Positions 1 through 9,378 of a DNA stretch of 64,000 nt are shown here, piece after piece. The position numbers were made by a program, and so were the translations under genes. The notes under the pieces were generated by a model, which was not told the origin of the DNA, did no database searches, and saw only the letters and a list, made by a program, of their open reading frames with translations. Numbering within the stretch: position 1 is the stretch's first letter; every line of letters starts with the position of its first letter. The stretch is from Fusobacterium varium (GTDB lineage: Bacteria; Fusobacteriota; Fusobacteriia; Fusobacteriales; Fusobacteriaceae): the NCBI GenBank assembly GCA_021531615.1, contig JADYUE010000005.1, positions 19,436 to 83,435 on the forward strand. Direction: 5' to 3'.

Positions 1-178
1 CAACTCTTCCTGCAGCATCAATAAATTTAGCTTTTCCAGTATAGAATGGGTGGCATTTTGAACATACTGCTACTTTAAGTTCAGTTCCTTTAGCATAAGT
101 TGATCTTGTTTCGAATTTTTCCCCACAAGTGCACTCTACAGTAACAACATTGTATTGAGGATGAATATTTTTTTTCAT
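1..178 (-). CDS. rpmE: 50S ribosomal protein L31 (3' end outside window)
   Basis: The first 59 residues of L31, a small protein of the large ribosomal subunit, read leftward; the C-terminus lies beyond position 1. It begins [10 protein letters not shown] and carries the four zinc-ligand cysteines of the C+ form (Cys16, Cys18, Cys39, Cys42). The start ATG at 178-176 follows an AAGGTGAAAA ribosome binding site. The C+ type suggests that the cell may keep zinc in this protein under replete conditions; no paralogue is visible here. The identification is secure over the visible part. Confidence 0.93.
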   Translation of the reverse strand, partial: MKKNIHPQYNVVTVECTCGEKFETRSTYAKGTELKVAVCSKCHPFYTGKAKFIDAAGRV

Positions 179-388
179 TGATTTTTCACCTTCCTAACAA
201 AAATTTTCTTAATATCTCAAGAGATTCTATCACAAATATATAACTTTTGCAAGATTTTTTTTAGTCCCAATCCATCTTTTTTCTTATTTTTAATCTTTAA
301 TAATCTTTAACTAAAAAATAAATAATATAATTGTAAAATTTTGTAATTTAGGTTAATATAAGATATATGATTATTACTTGGAGGAGTT

Positions 389-1033
389 GTGAAGAAAAAA
401 TTTTATGCTTACTTTCTTGAAAATGAAAGTAGAAATGGTATTTGTGAAACATGGGATGAGTGTAAAGCCATAGTACATGGAAAAAAAGCTCGTTATAAAT
501 CTTTTCCATCTTTAGAAGAAGCAAAAGATTGGTTAGAACAAGGTGCTAAATATGAAAAAAAACTATCTGACCAACTTTTTAAAACAAAGGTAGATAAAGA
601 AAAATTAAAGAGTCAATTGACAGAGGGAATATATTTCGATTCTGGAACAGGAAGAGGAATTGGTGTTGAAGTTAGAGTTACTGATTTAAGTGGAAGATCT
701 CTTTTAGATGAAAGTAGTATAAAATTTAAAATTAATCAATTTGGAAATCTTCATTTAGGACATGATCGAACAAATAATTATGGTGAGTTAGTAGGATTAT
801 TCTTAGCTTTGGATATAGCTATTCAAAGAGGGGAGAGACATATTTTTGGAGATAGTAACCTTGTTATATTTTTCTGGTCTAAGGGAATCTATCGTAAAGA
901 AAATTTAAACGAGAAAACAATATCTTTAATTGAAAAAGTTGTAGAAAAGAGAAAAGAATTTGAAAAAATTGGTGGAAAGATAGAGTATGTTTCTGGTGAT
1001 GTAAACCCAGCAGATTTAGGATTTCACAAATAA
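389..1033 (+). CDS. Ribonuclease H with N-terminal viroplasmin-type domain
   Basis: A 214-residue protein with two parts. Residues 2-50 match the RNA/DNA-hybrid-binding viroplasmin (caulimovirus VI) fold found at the N-terminus of type 1 RNases H, with a YAYFLE...GICETWDECKAIVHG pattern. The RNase H domain follows, with likely metal ligands Asp84 (FDSGTG), Glu133 (YGELVG), Asp155 (GDSNLV) and Asp209 (NPADLG). It should cut RNA in RNA-DNA hybrids. The start is GTG at 389, just after GGAGGAG. The YwaF-type gene begins 16 bp downstream and is probably co-transcribed. It could be called RnhA; I leave the symbol blank because the C-terminal half diverges from the E. coli type. Confidence 0.8.
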   Translation: MKKKFYAYFLENESRNGICETWDECKAIVHGKKARYKSFPSLEEAKDWLEQGAKYEKKLSDQLFKTKVDKEKLKSQLTEGIYFDSGTGRGIGVEVRVTDLSGRSLLDESSIKFKINQFGNLHLGHDRTNNYGELVGLFLALDIAIQRGERHIFGDSNLVIFFWSKGIYRKENLNEKTISLIEKVVEKRKEFEKIGGKIEYVSGDVNPADLGFHK

Positions 1034-1049
1034 TATTTAGGAGGAGTTT

Positions 1050-1736
1050 ATGGAAACTTTTACACTTTTTAGTACTGAACACTTTTGGTTTATTGGAGGA
1101 GGTTTTTTAGGGATACTTGCACTTACAATGGTATCAGCATTTCTTCCTAAATATAAATTTGCTCAATTTAGTGCCATAGTTATCTTATTGATTAAGATAG
1201 CAGAACTTTCTTATAGACATATATATGTAGGAGAACCTATCTACTCTTTACTTCCTCTACATATGTGTAATTTAACACTAATAATTGCTATTTTAACAAT
1301 GCTAACTAAGTCACAAAAATTATTTCAATTAACTTATTTCTGGTGCTTAGGAGCTCTCTTTGCAGTGATTACCCCTGATATAAAATACTCTTTTCCTCAT
1401 CCTTTAACATTGAGTTTTTATATCACTCATTTTTATCTTTTATTTGCTGCAATCTATGGAATTTTATTTTTTAACTTTAAACCAACTTTTAAAGGTTGGA
1501 TAAATTCTTTTATTACTTTAAATATCTTTGCTTTTATTATTTTCTTTATCAATAAAAAGCTTGGAACTAACTATCTATATGTAAATAGAATTCCTAATTT
1601 CTCTTCACCATTAGATTATTTTGGACAATGGCCTTACTATATTATTGTTGTTGAAATAATCTATTTAATACTAACTTATGGTATCTACTATCCATTTAGA
1701 AGAAAAACTTACAAATATTCAACTAAATATTTCTAA
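1050..1736 (+). CDS. YwaF/TIGR02206-family integral membrane protein
   Basis: A 228-residue, strongly hydrophobic protein with about six or seven membrane-spanning segments. It begins METFTLFSTEHFW and has a conserved-looking polar stretch (PLHMCNLTLI, near residue 73) inside the membrane region, as in the TIGR02206/YwaF family. The function of this family is not established. An AGGAGG site precedes the ATG. It is the last gene of the short RNase H unit and ends at a bidirectional terminator. Confidence 0.75.
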   Translation: METFTLFSTEHFWFIGGGFLGILALTMVSAFLPKYKFAQFSAIVILLIKIAELSYRHIYVGEPIYSLLPLHMCNLTLIIAILTMLTKSQKLFQLTYFWCLGALFAVITPDIKYSFPHPLTLSFYITHFYLLFAAIYGILFFNFKPTFKGWINSFITLNIFAFIIFFINKKLGTNYLYVNRIPNFSSPLDYFGQWPYYIIVVEIIYLILTYGIYYPFRRKTYKYSTKYF

Positions 1737-1740
1737 AACA

Positions 1741-1768
1741 AAAGCTCCCAAACTAGGGAGCTTTTATA
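1741..1768. terminator. Bidirectional intrinsic terminator
   Basis: A 9-bp perfect stem (AAAGCTCCC / GGGAGCTTT) with a 6-nt loop at 1741-1764. It has A-rich sequence on one side and T-rich on the other, so it can serve both converging transcripts: the YwaF-type gene and the S9 peptidase. Confidence 0.85.
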
Positions 1769-1775
1769 TTTTCTA

Positions 1776-3758
1776 TTAATCTTTTAAATATTTTTCAAAC
1801 CAGTTAGTCATCTCTTCAAGTCTTCTAACTCTATGTTTAGGTTTTCCACTTCTTGAAAGTTCATGATTTTCTCCTCTAAACATACAAAGTCTTGCTTCTA
1901 CTCCATGATATTTTAATGAAGTAAACATTTGAATTCCCTCTGCTAACCAACATCTATAATCCTCTTCTGAATGAATAAATAGTGTAGGTGTCTTAACTTT
2001 ATCTGCATATTTCATTGGAGAATGCCACCATAATTTATCATGTTCTATCCAAGGGCTTGAAGCATTTTGGTCAGCATTAAAGTAATATCCTATATCTGTT
2101 GTTCCAAATTTAGATATCCAGTTTGCTATACTTCTTTGAGAAGCTGCACATCTAAATCTATCAGTATGTCCAATTATCCAGTTTGTCATAAATCCACCAT
2201 ATGATCCACCAGTTACTCCGACTCTGTCAGCTTTTATTGGATATTTTTCTAATACTACATCTGTAAATTTCATTAGATCATCATAATCTACAGTTCCATA
2301 TTTTCCTCTAATATCTGCAAAGGCATTTCCTCTTCCATCTCCACCTCTTGGATTACAGAAGAATACGAAATATCCCATGTTTGCCCATACTTGCATCTCA
2401 TGATAGAATACTTCTCCATAAACTGTTTTTGGTCCACCATGAATATCTAAGATAGCTGGATAAGTTTTTCCCTCTTCATAATCTGTAGGTTTTAGTACCC
2501 AACCTTCAATCTCCATTCCAGCATCATTTATAAAGTTACATCTTTCTGGGAATGCTAATTTCTTATCATTGTAAACATTTTCATTAAATTTAGTTAGTTG
2601 AACTTCCTCTTCTCCTACTACATCATAAATCTCTTGTAATCTTAGTCCTCTAAGTCCTGCAAAAACAATTTTTCCATCATATACATCATAAACATCTACT
2701 GTACCATTTGCTTTTGTAAGAACTTCTTCATTTCCTTCAAGATCTATACTATTTAAGAAAGCATCTTTATTTACAGTTGTAGGGAAGTAAAGTTTATTAT
2801 CTACTACTCTATAACCTTTTCCACCACCATATTTACAATCGCTTCCAACTGTATTTAACATCCAAGTATCATGTTTTTTCAATAAAACTGCTTCTCCATT
2901 TTTTAAAGTATAGAAGCTTGGGTTTTGGTTTAATCCATACTCTTTACAATCATTTAAAGAACAAATTACTGTATCTCCTATAAATTCAGCAAAACTTACT
3001 CTAAAATCTTTTTTAGGTAATAAAGTTTCAGTTTTTCCACTTGCTATATTATAACAATAGATTCCCTCTCTTTGTTCCATTTTTCCTTCATATTCATTTC
3101 CAACATAAAGGATTTTTCCATCTTTATATGAGAAATAAGTTACTGCCATTAATTCTGAAGTTACAGGTGTAGCTTTTTTCTCTGCTCTATTATATAGATA
3201 GATTCTATTTCTTTTCTTATTTGTAAATCCACCACCATTACTCCAGAAAGGAATTTCATCTAATACTTCGTAATCTTTATTTTCTTGGAATTTTTTAACT
3301 GCTTCTGCTCTCTCTTCTCCAGTTAAAGAGTTTATATCAGTTCTATAATTATCATATTTAGCTGTTAATAGGAAATTATCCTCATCTATAGCTTTTATAG
3401 CTGTAACTGTCAAAGGAATATCCATATATTTTTCAGCTTCTCCACCATTAATTTTTATAGCATAATATGAAGTCCAAGTTTCTCCTTGACTTACTTTTTC
3501 ATTTATCTTTTTATCTCTAGTAGCTGGGAATAAAATAGTTGAATCATTTAACCATAAAAATGATCTTTCTTCATTAAGTCCAGTTAATTTACTGTATTCT
3601 TTTGTAGTATTGTCTAAAAGCCAAATGTTTGATTGATAATTGTTATTATCATAATCAGCCTTGTGTACTATAAATCCTGTTTTTGCTCCATTTGGTGAAA
3701 TTTCAAGATTAGAAATAAATTTGTAATCTAAAAAATCTTTTAATTTTAAATTTTCCAT
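1776..3758 (-). CDS. S9 family prolyl oligopeptidase-type serine peptidase
   Basis: A 660-residue cytosolic peptidase of the S9 (acylaminoacyl-peptidase/dipeptidyl-peptidase-like, S9C) family; no signal peptide is visible. Residues from about 1 to 400 form the beta-propeller-like region. The C-terminal alpha/beta-hydrolase domain carries the triad Ser519 (GGSYGG), Asp600 (SEEDYRCW) and His632 (GENHE). It probably trims short peptides during amino-acid fermentation; the exact specificity cannot be read. It is monocistronic, divergent from smc and convergent with the YwaF-type gene. Its ATG at 3758 follows a GGGGGA-type site. Confidence 0.9.
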   Translation of the reverse strand: MENLKLKDFLDYKFISNLEISPNGAKTGFIVHKADYDNNNYQSNIWLLDNTTKEYSKLTGLNEERSFLWLNDSTILFPATRDKKINEKVSQGETWTSYYAIKINGGEAEKYMDIPLTVTAIKAIDEDNFLLTAKYDNYRTDINSLTGEERAEAVKKFQENKDYEVLDEIPFWSNGGGFTNKKRNRIYLYNRAEKKATPVTSELMAVTYFSYKDGKILYVGNEYEGKMEQREGIYCYNIASGKTETLLPKKDFRVSFAEFIGDTVICSLNDCKEYGLNQNPSFYTLKNGEAVLLKKHDTWMLNTVGSDCKYGGGKGYRVVDNKLYFPTTVNKDAFLNSIDLEGNEEVLTKANGTVDVYDVYDGKIVFAGLRGLRLQEIYDVVGEEEVQLTKFNENVYNDKKLAFPERCNFINDAGMEIEGWVLKPTDYEEGKTYPAILDIHGGPKTVYGEVFYHEMQVWANMGYFVFFCNPRGGDGRGNAFADIRGKYGTVDYDDLMKFTDVVLEKYPIKADRVGVTGGSYGGFMTNWIIGHTDRFRCAASQRSIANWISKFGTTDIGYYFNADQNASSPWIEHDKLWWHSPMKYADKVKTPTLFIHSEEDYRCWLAEGIQMFTSLKYHGVEARLCMFRGENHELSRSGKPKHRVRRLEEMTNWFEKYLKD

Positions 3759-3894
3759 AACTGTCCCCCTTATAGTTTTATTCTTTGTTCTGCTAATTTT
3801 AATTATAGCTTATAGATATATATATTACAATTCTTTTCTAAACTTTTCTATAAAGTAAAAAAATTTTTAATTTTCTATTTTTACAAAATTAAGT

Positions 3895-3900
3895 TATAAT
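3895..3900 (+). promoter_or_regulatory. Candidate -10 box for smc
   Basis: A perfect TATAAT about 43 bp before the smc ATG, in the 184-bp divergent interval between the S9 peptidase and smc. No convincing -35 hexamer lies at 17 bp (TTTCTA is the nearest), so this is a tentative call in very A/T-rich DNA. Confidence 0.35.
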
Positions 3901-3942
3901 CTAATTGTAAAATAATATAAAATTACTTATAGGAGAACAAAA

Positions 3943-6900
3943 ATGTATTTAAAAGCAGTTGAGATTTTTGGATTTAAATCTTTTGGAGAAAAAGTTTATA
4001 TAGAGTTTAATAAAGGGATTACATCTATTGTAGGACCTAATGGAAGTGGAAAATCAAATATCCTTGATGCTGTATTATGGGTATTAGGAGAACAATCATA
4101 TAAAAATATAAGAGCTAAGGAGAGTGCAGATATTATTTTTTCTGGTGGAAAAGATAAAAAACCTATGAACTCTGCTGAAGTTTCTCTTTTTATTGATAAT
4201 AGTGATTCTTTTCTTCCAATAGAAAATAATGAAATTAAAATAACTAGAAAAATCTATGTAAATGGAGAGAATGAGTATTATATAAACGATGTAAAAACTA
4301 GATTAAAAGATATAGGGAATCTTTTTCTAGATACTGGAGTTGGGAAAAGTGCTTACTCTGTAATTGGTCAAGGAAAGGTTGAACGTATTATAGGTTCATC
4401 TTCTAAGGAGATCAAAGGAATTATTGAAGAGGCTGCTGGAATAAAAAAATTCCAACAAAAGAAAAATGAAGCATCTAAAAATTTATCCAATGTTGAGATG
4501 GAATTAGAAAAAATAGATTTAGTTTTAAATGAAGTTGGAGAAAATAGAGATAGAGTTGAAAAACAAGCTGGTAAAGCTCAAGAGTATCTTAACTTAAAAG
4601 ATGAGAAAGATACTCTTGCAAAGGGAATTTATAGTGCTGAATATAATGATAGAAAGAATATATTAAAGGATGAAAATCAACTTAAAGAAAATCTAATCCA
4701 TGAAATTAATAGATTTGAGGATGAATTTAATAAAATTGAAAAAAGATTAGAAACTATTGATAGAGAAAAACTACAACTAAAAAAAGAGATTGAAGAGATA
4801 AGTAGCAAAAATCAAGAGTTGAAAAATGATATTGAAATTAAAGAGAGAGAAAAAGTTAAAATAAGTGAAAGAGCTATTGGATATAAAAGAGAACTTGAAG
4901 ATAGATATGAAAGGGTTAAAAATAGTAGTTTAAAATTAAATGAAAAAGAGGCTCTTTTAAATTCACTTACTAAAGAAAAAGATGAACTAAAATCAAAAAT
5001 TGAAGAGCTTGCTAAAGAAAATATCAAATTTGAAGAAGAGGTAAAAAATCTAACTAACTCAAAAAAAGAACTAGAACTTGGAATAGAACTAAAGAAAAAG
5101 AGAGTCATGGAACTTGAAATAGAAAAGATGAAACTTTTAAATGATATAGAAACTTCTAGTAGAAGAATTAAGGGAAGCAACTCTAAGGTAACTAATTTAA
5201 AAGCAGAGTTAGAATCTTATGATAATAAATTAAATTTAATTTTAAAAGATATTGAAAAAGCTGGAAATGATAAAGATAATAAAGAAAAAAAATTAATAGA
5301 AATTGAAAAAAGAGGACAATTCTTAGAAGAGGAAATAAGTAAGATTAGTCAACAGAGTAATAGATTATCAGAAATTTTAAGAAGTTCTGAATATGATGAA
5401 AAAAGATTTTCAGCTAAACTACAATCTCTTTTAAGAATGGAAGAGAATAATGAAGGATTTTTTAAAGGTGTTAAAGAAGTTTTAAATAGTAAACTACCTG
5501 GTGTTGAAGGGGTATTTATCTCTTTAGTATCTGTTCCTGAAAAATTTGAAAAAGCTATTGAGGCTGGAGTCCCTGGAAATATTCAAGATATTATAGTTGA
5601 TAGTGGAGAAACTGCCAAAAAAGCTATCTCTCTTTTAAAAGAGAGAAAAGCTGGAAAAGCTTCTTTCTTAGCCCTAGATACAATTAAAGTTTCGCCTAAA
5701 AAAGAGTTAAATATCAATATTCCTGGAGTGATTGGACGTGCCTCTGAATTAGTACAAACTCAAGATAGATATAAAATTGTTGTAGACTTTGTTCTTGGAA
5801 ATCTTTTAGTTGTAGATACTGTTGATACTGCTTTAAAGATTGTAAAAAGCAATAGTTTTATGGGAAATATAGTAACTTTAAGTGGAGAACTTTTAAGTTC
5901 AAGAGGAAGAATTACTGGGGGAGATTCTGGAAATTCAACAGCTAATCAAATTTTCGAAAGAAAGAAAGAGATTAGAACTTTAAAAGAAACTGTTTCTAAA
6001 TTACAAGAAACTATAAAAAATAGTGTAGCAGAGCAAAATAATCTGAGTAAAACTTTAGAAAAATTTGAAAATGAAATTGATAAAATCGATTCATTAGAAG
6101 ATGGAACAAGAAAACAACTAAAATTAGCTGAAGAGTTATACAACGATTATATTTTGAAAAAAGAGAGAATTGAAAAAGATAGACGTATTGTTAAAGTTGA
6201 ATTAGAAGAAGAAGAAAAATATAGTAATGAATTTGAAAAAAGAATAACAAACTCTAAAAATGAGAGAGAAAAAATAGAGCAAGTTATCTCTGAAATTAAA
6301 TTAGATGAAGAAAAAGAGGGAAAAGAGATAAATAATCTAAACTCTATCATTGAAGAAAAGAAAAATCAATTTTCTGATGTTAAAATTCTCTATATGAATA
6401 GTCAAGATAAAGTTGGACAAGTAGATCGGGAATTAGAAAGAGAAAGAAAAGAGAAAGAATCTATCTTAGAAGATAAAAAACATATGGAAGATAAAATAAT
6501 ATTCCTTGAAAAAGAGATTGAAGATTTAACTAAAAATGGAGAGGCTCTTCAAAGAGAAGTTAATGAAAAAATAGCAAAATATGAAAGTGAAAATAGTGAG
6601 GTTTCAAATAGAAAATCTAACTTTGAAACTCTTAGCAGTGAAGAGAGAGAGTTAAATAAAAGTAGAAAAGAAACTGAAAGTTATCTTCTTCATAAAAAAG
6701 ATAGTTTTAATAGAGTTGAGGAGAGCTTAGAAAGAAATAGAAAAGAGATTGAAAAATTAGAGGAGTCTCTATCTAATTTAACTGAAGTTGCTACTATTGA
6801 GATTGATTTTTCTCAGATTAAAGAATTAAAAGAAAAGTTAAGATTACTAGAGAATAGATTAAAAAATTTCCAAGCTGTAAACCTTTTAGCTATTGAAGAA

Positions 6901-7461
6901 TTTAAAGAATTAAATCAAAAATTTGTATTTTTAACTTCACAAAAAGAGGATTTAATAAAAGGAAAAAATGTTCTTTCAAACTTGATTATTGAAATTGATG
7001 ATACTATTCACAAAAGATTCTTCAAGGCTTATAATGAAATTGACAGAAACTTCAATCAAATGTGTAGAGAAACATTAAATAACTCTGAAGGAAAACTTTT
7101 AATCAATAATTCTGAAGATTTTGATAATTGTGGTGTTGAAATCTTTGTAAAATTTGGTAATAAAAAAAGACAGACTCTTTCTCTCCTATCAGGTGGAGAA
7201 AAATCTATGGTTGCAATAGCTTTTATAATGGCTATCTTTATGTATAAACCTAGTCCATTCACTTTCCTTGATGAGATTGAAGCTGCATTAGATGAAAAAA
7301 ATACTAGAAAATTAATAGGAAAATTAAAAGAGTTTACAGACAGATCTCAATTTATATTAATTACCCATAACAAAGATACTATGAGAGAGTCTGAAACTAT
7401 TTTTGGTGTAACTATGAACAAAGAAATTGGTATTTCCAAGATTGTTCCTGTTAAATTTTAA
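3943..7461 (+). CDS. smc: Chromosome segregation ATPase SMC
   Basis: The 1172-residue core of the SMC-ScpAB condensin complex, which compacts and helps segregate the chromosome. Walker A is at residues 31-39 (GPNGSGKSN), a coiled coil runs to about 500, the hinge region lies at about 500-670 (PGVEGVF...RITGG), and the second coiled coil runs to about 1000. The ABC signature starts near 1082 (LSGGEKS) and Walker B near 1107-1111 (FTFLDE). The length is typical of the family. The AGGAGAA site and ATG are clear. Long ORFs on the opposite strand inside this gene are artefacts of its Lys/Glu-rich coiled coils. lpxK follows after 80 bp with no visible terminator. Confidence 0.96.
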   Translation: MYLKAVEIFGFKSFGEKVYIEFNKGITSIVGPNGSGKSNILDAVLWVLGEQSYKNIRAKESADIIFSGGKDKKPMNSAEVSLFIDNSDSFLPIENNEIKITRKIYVNGENEYYINDVKTRLKDIGNLFLDTGVGKSAYSVIGQGKVERIIGSSSKEIKGIIEEAAGIKKFQQKKNEASKNLSNVEMELEKIDLVLNEVGENRDRVEKQAGKAQEYLNLKDEKDTLAKGIYSAEYNDRKNILKDENQLKENLIHEINRFEDEFNKIEKRLETIDREKLQLKKEIEEISSKNQELKNDIEIKEREKVKISERAIGYKRELEDRYERVKNSSLKLNEKEALLNSLTKEKDELKSKIEELAKENIKFEEEVKNLTNSKKELELGIELKKKRVMELEIEKMKLLNDIETSSRRIKGSNSKVTNLKAELESYDNKLNLILKDIEKAGNDKDNKEKKLIEIEKRGQFLEEEISKISQQSNRLSEILRSSEYDEKRFSAKLQSLLRMEENNEGFFKGVKEVLNSKLPGVEGVFISLVSVPEKFEKAIEAGVPGNIQDIIVDSGETAKKAISLLKERKAGKASFLALDTIKVSPKKELNINIPGVIGRASELVQTQDRYKIVVDFVLGNLLVVDTVDTALKIVKSNSFMGNIVTLSGELLSSRGRITGGDSGNSTANQIFERKKEIRTLKETVSKLQETIKNSVAEQNNLSKTLEKFENEIDKIDSLEDGTRKQLKLAEELYNDYILKKERIEKDRRIVKVELEEEEKYSNEFEKRITNSKNEREKIEQVISEIKLDEEKEGKEINNLNSIIEEKKNQFSDVKILYMNSQDKVGQVDRELERERKEKESILEDKKHMEDKIIFLEKEIEDLTKNGEALQREVNEKIAKYESENSEVSNRKSNFETLSSEERELNKSRKETESYLLHKKDSFNRVEESLERNRKEIEKLEESLSNLTEVATIEIDFSQIKELKEKLRLLENRLKNFQAVNLLAIEEFKELNQKFVFLTSQKEDLIKGKNVLSNLIIEIDDTIHKRFFKAYNEIDRNFNQMCRETLNNSEGKLLINNSEDFDNCGVEIFVKFGNKKRQTLSLLSGGEKSMVAIAFIMAIFMYKPSPFTFLDEIEAALDEKNTRKLIGKLKEFTDRSQFILITHNKDTMRESETIFGVTMNKEIGISKIVPVKF

Positions 7462-7541
7462 ATTTTTATGAAAAAAAACTTTGATTTTTTTAAATATAGA
7501 GGTAAAATAAAAAGACAGGATAAAAAAGATGTTAAGGGGTA

Positions 7542-8561
7542 ATGATGAGAATATTATCGTTTATATATTATTTAATTACTTCCTTGCGAAACTTTCTTTA
7601 TGATAAGGGAATCTTTAGAGTAAAGAGAGTTCCAGGAGTTGAAGTAATATGCATAGGAAATATTACTGTAGGGGGTACTGGTAAAACCCCTGCTGTTCAA
7701 TATTTTTCAAAAAGATTACAAAAGATGGGGCGAAAGGTTGCAGTAGTTTCTAGAGGATATCGAGGAAAGAGAAAGAGAGAACCTCTTTTAGTAAGTGATG
7801 GAAGAGAGATTTTTGCCACTACTCGAGAGAGTGGAGATGAGCCATTTTTACATGCTCTCAATCTTCATAAGATACCAATAATTGTAAGTTCTAATAGATA
7901 TAAAGGGTGTCTTTTTGCTAAAAAACACTTTAATGTAGACACTATTATTCTTGATGATGGTTTTCAACATAGAAAATTAGGACGTAATAGAGATATAGTT
8001 CTTATTGATGCTACTAATCCTTTTGGTTGGGGACAACTTCTTCCTTTGGGAATGTTGAGAGAAGATTTTAAAAAAGCTGCTAAAAGAGCTAGTGAATTTA
8101 TAATTACAAAATCAGATTTAGTAAGTGAAAGAGAAGTTGAAAGAATAAAAAAATATTTAAAGAAAAAATTGAATAAAGAGGTTTCCACAGCTAAACATGG
8201 AGTTACATCTCTTTGTGATCTAAAAGGAAATGCTAAACCTCTATTTTGGATAAAAGACAAGAGAGTTCTGCTTTTTTCAGGTCTTGCTAATCCTCTTAAC
8301 TTTGAAAAAACAGTAATATCTTTAGAGCCATCTTATATTGAAAGAGTAGATTTTATGGACCACCATAATTTTAAGAAAAAAGATATTGAACTTATTCAAA
8401 AACGTGCTGAAAGTATGCAAGCTTCTTATATAATTACAACTGAGAAAGATTTGGTAAAACTTCCAAGTGATCTATCTATTAATAATCTATTTGTATTAAA
8501 GATAGAGTTTACTCTATTGGAAGATAACAGTTTAAAAGATTTGGAGGAAATTAAAAAATGA
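7542..8561 (+). CDS. lpxK: Tetraacyldisaccharide 4'-kinase
   Basis: A 339-residue inner-membrane-associated kinase that phosphorylates the 4' position of the lipid A disaccharide, the sixth step of the Raetz pathway. An N-terminal hydrophobic segment (residues 3-20) is followed by a P-loop, VGGTGKTP, at 43-50 and the LDDGFQHR block near residue 140, both typical of LpxK. Two ATG codons in a row (7542, 7545) follow AAGGGG, so the start may be one residue shorter. Its stop overlaps the next ATG by 4 bp (ATGA), showing translational coupling. Together with kdtA at 30-31 kb it shows that the organism makes LPS. Confidence 0.93.
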   Translation: MMRILSFIYYLITSLRNFLYDKGIFRVKRVPGVEVICIGNITVGGTGKTPAVQYFSKRLQKMGRKVAVVSRGYRGKRKREPLLVSDGREIFATTRESGDEPFLHALNLHKIPIIVSSNRYKGCLFAKKHFNVDTIILDDGFQHRKLGRNRDIVLIDATNPFGWGQLLPLGMLREDFKKAAKRASEFIITKSDLVSEREVERIKKYLKKKLNKEVSTAKHGVTSLCDLKGNAKPLFWIKDKRVLLFSGLANPLNFEKTVISLEPSYIERVDFMDHHNFKKKDIELIQKRAESMQASYIITTEKDLVKLPSDLSINNLFVLKIEFTLLEDNSLKDLEEIKK

Positions 8562-9367
8562 TAACTGACGATAAAATGATTTCTATAATAAAGGAGAATG
8601 ATAAAAATTATCTACTTTCTCTCTTAGAGGAAAATGGAAAAATTAAAACTTTATCAGCCTTTGCTCCTATACTGGATAAGAGAGCATACTTTACTATCAA
8701 TGAAAATGGAGAATTAAAAAGAAAAGATAATAACCTAGTTATTCCATTTTTTACATATTGTAATGACAATGAATTATTAATAGAAAATATTTTTGAAAAA
8801 GCAGATTTAAAAGAGAGATGCAAAATAGGTAAAATAAATAGATTATCAAATGTCGATGAAAAGAAATTGAAAGAAAATCTATTAAAGACTCTAACTAATG
8901 GCGGATTAGAGTTTGCTTTAAAATATGGGAAAGAACTATTTTTAAGAAATAGAGATGAATTTTTTAAAACTGTTCTACTATTTAGTTTAATGGGAGATTT
9001 AAAAAGTTTAAAACCTCTTGTTGTATTATCGTTTAAAAAACTTATGAACAATCAAGAGTATGACGAAAATCTATTCTACTTAGTTATATCTTTCTTAACT
9101 AAATATAGAGATAACTTTTATTTCTATGAAACTGCAGAAATTGAAGAAAACAGTTCTTTTAACTTAAAAGAATTTTTATTAGCTAACGAGAATATCTTAA
9201 ATAGTAAAGAAGGACTTGGGGCTTTATCTTCATTACTAGCTCTTGAAGAATTAGAGCTTAATTCTCAAAACAGATTTATTCAAAAAATAAAAAATGAATT
9301 AACTACACTAAAAAAAGTGACATCTTTGAATAGTACAGAAAAATATCTACTATCTGTTTTTCTATAG
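8558..9367 (+). CDS. Protein of unknown function, coupled to lpxK
   Basis: I do not recognise this 269-residue protein. It has no signal peptide or membrane segment. It is rich in Lys, Glu, Leu and Asn, appears mostly helical, and the middle (about residues 100-190) resembles a helical-repeat region. Its ATG overlaps the lpxK stop by 4 bp and the next gene starts 11 bp after its stop, so it is part of a tight operon with lpxK, a PTS IIA gene, nadD and a phosphodiesterase gene. Codon use resembles its neighbours, giving no sign of transfer. It is certainly a real gene; the role is unknown. Confidence 0.8.
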   Translation: MITDDKMISIIKENDKNYLLSLLEENGKIKTLSAFAPILDKRAYFTINENGELKRKDNNLVIPFFTYCNDNELLIENIFEKADLKERCKIGKINRLSNVDEKKLKENLLKTLTNGGLEFALKYGKELFLRNRDEFFKTVLLFSLMGDLKSLKPLVVLSFKKLMNNQEYDENLFYLVISFLTKYRDNFYFYETAEIEENSSFNLKEFLLANENILNSKEGLGALSSLLALEELELNSQNRFIQKIKNELTTLKKVTSLNSTEKYLLSVFL

Positions 9368-9378
9368 GGGGAAAAATT

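Noticed and set aside
4812..7262. Several long ORFs on the minus strand inside smc
   Set aside because: They are serine- and phenylalanine-rich mirror images of the Lys/Glu-rich coiled coils, have no ribosome binding site or recognisable domain, and lie fully inside a clear gene.
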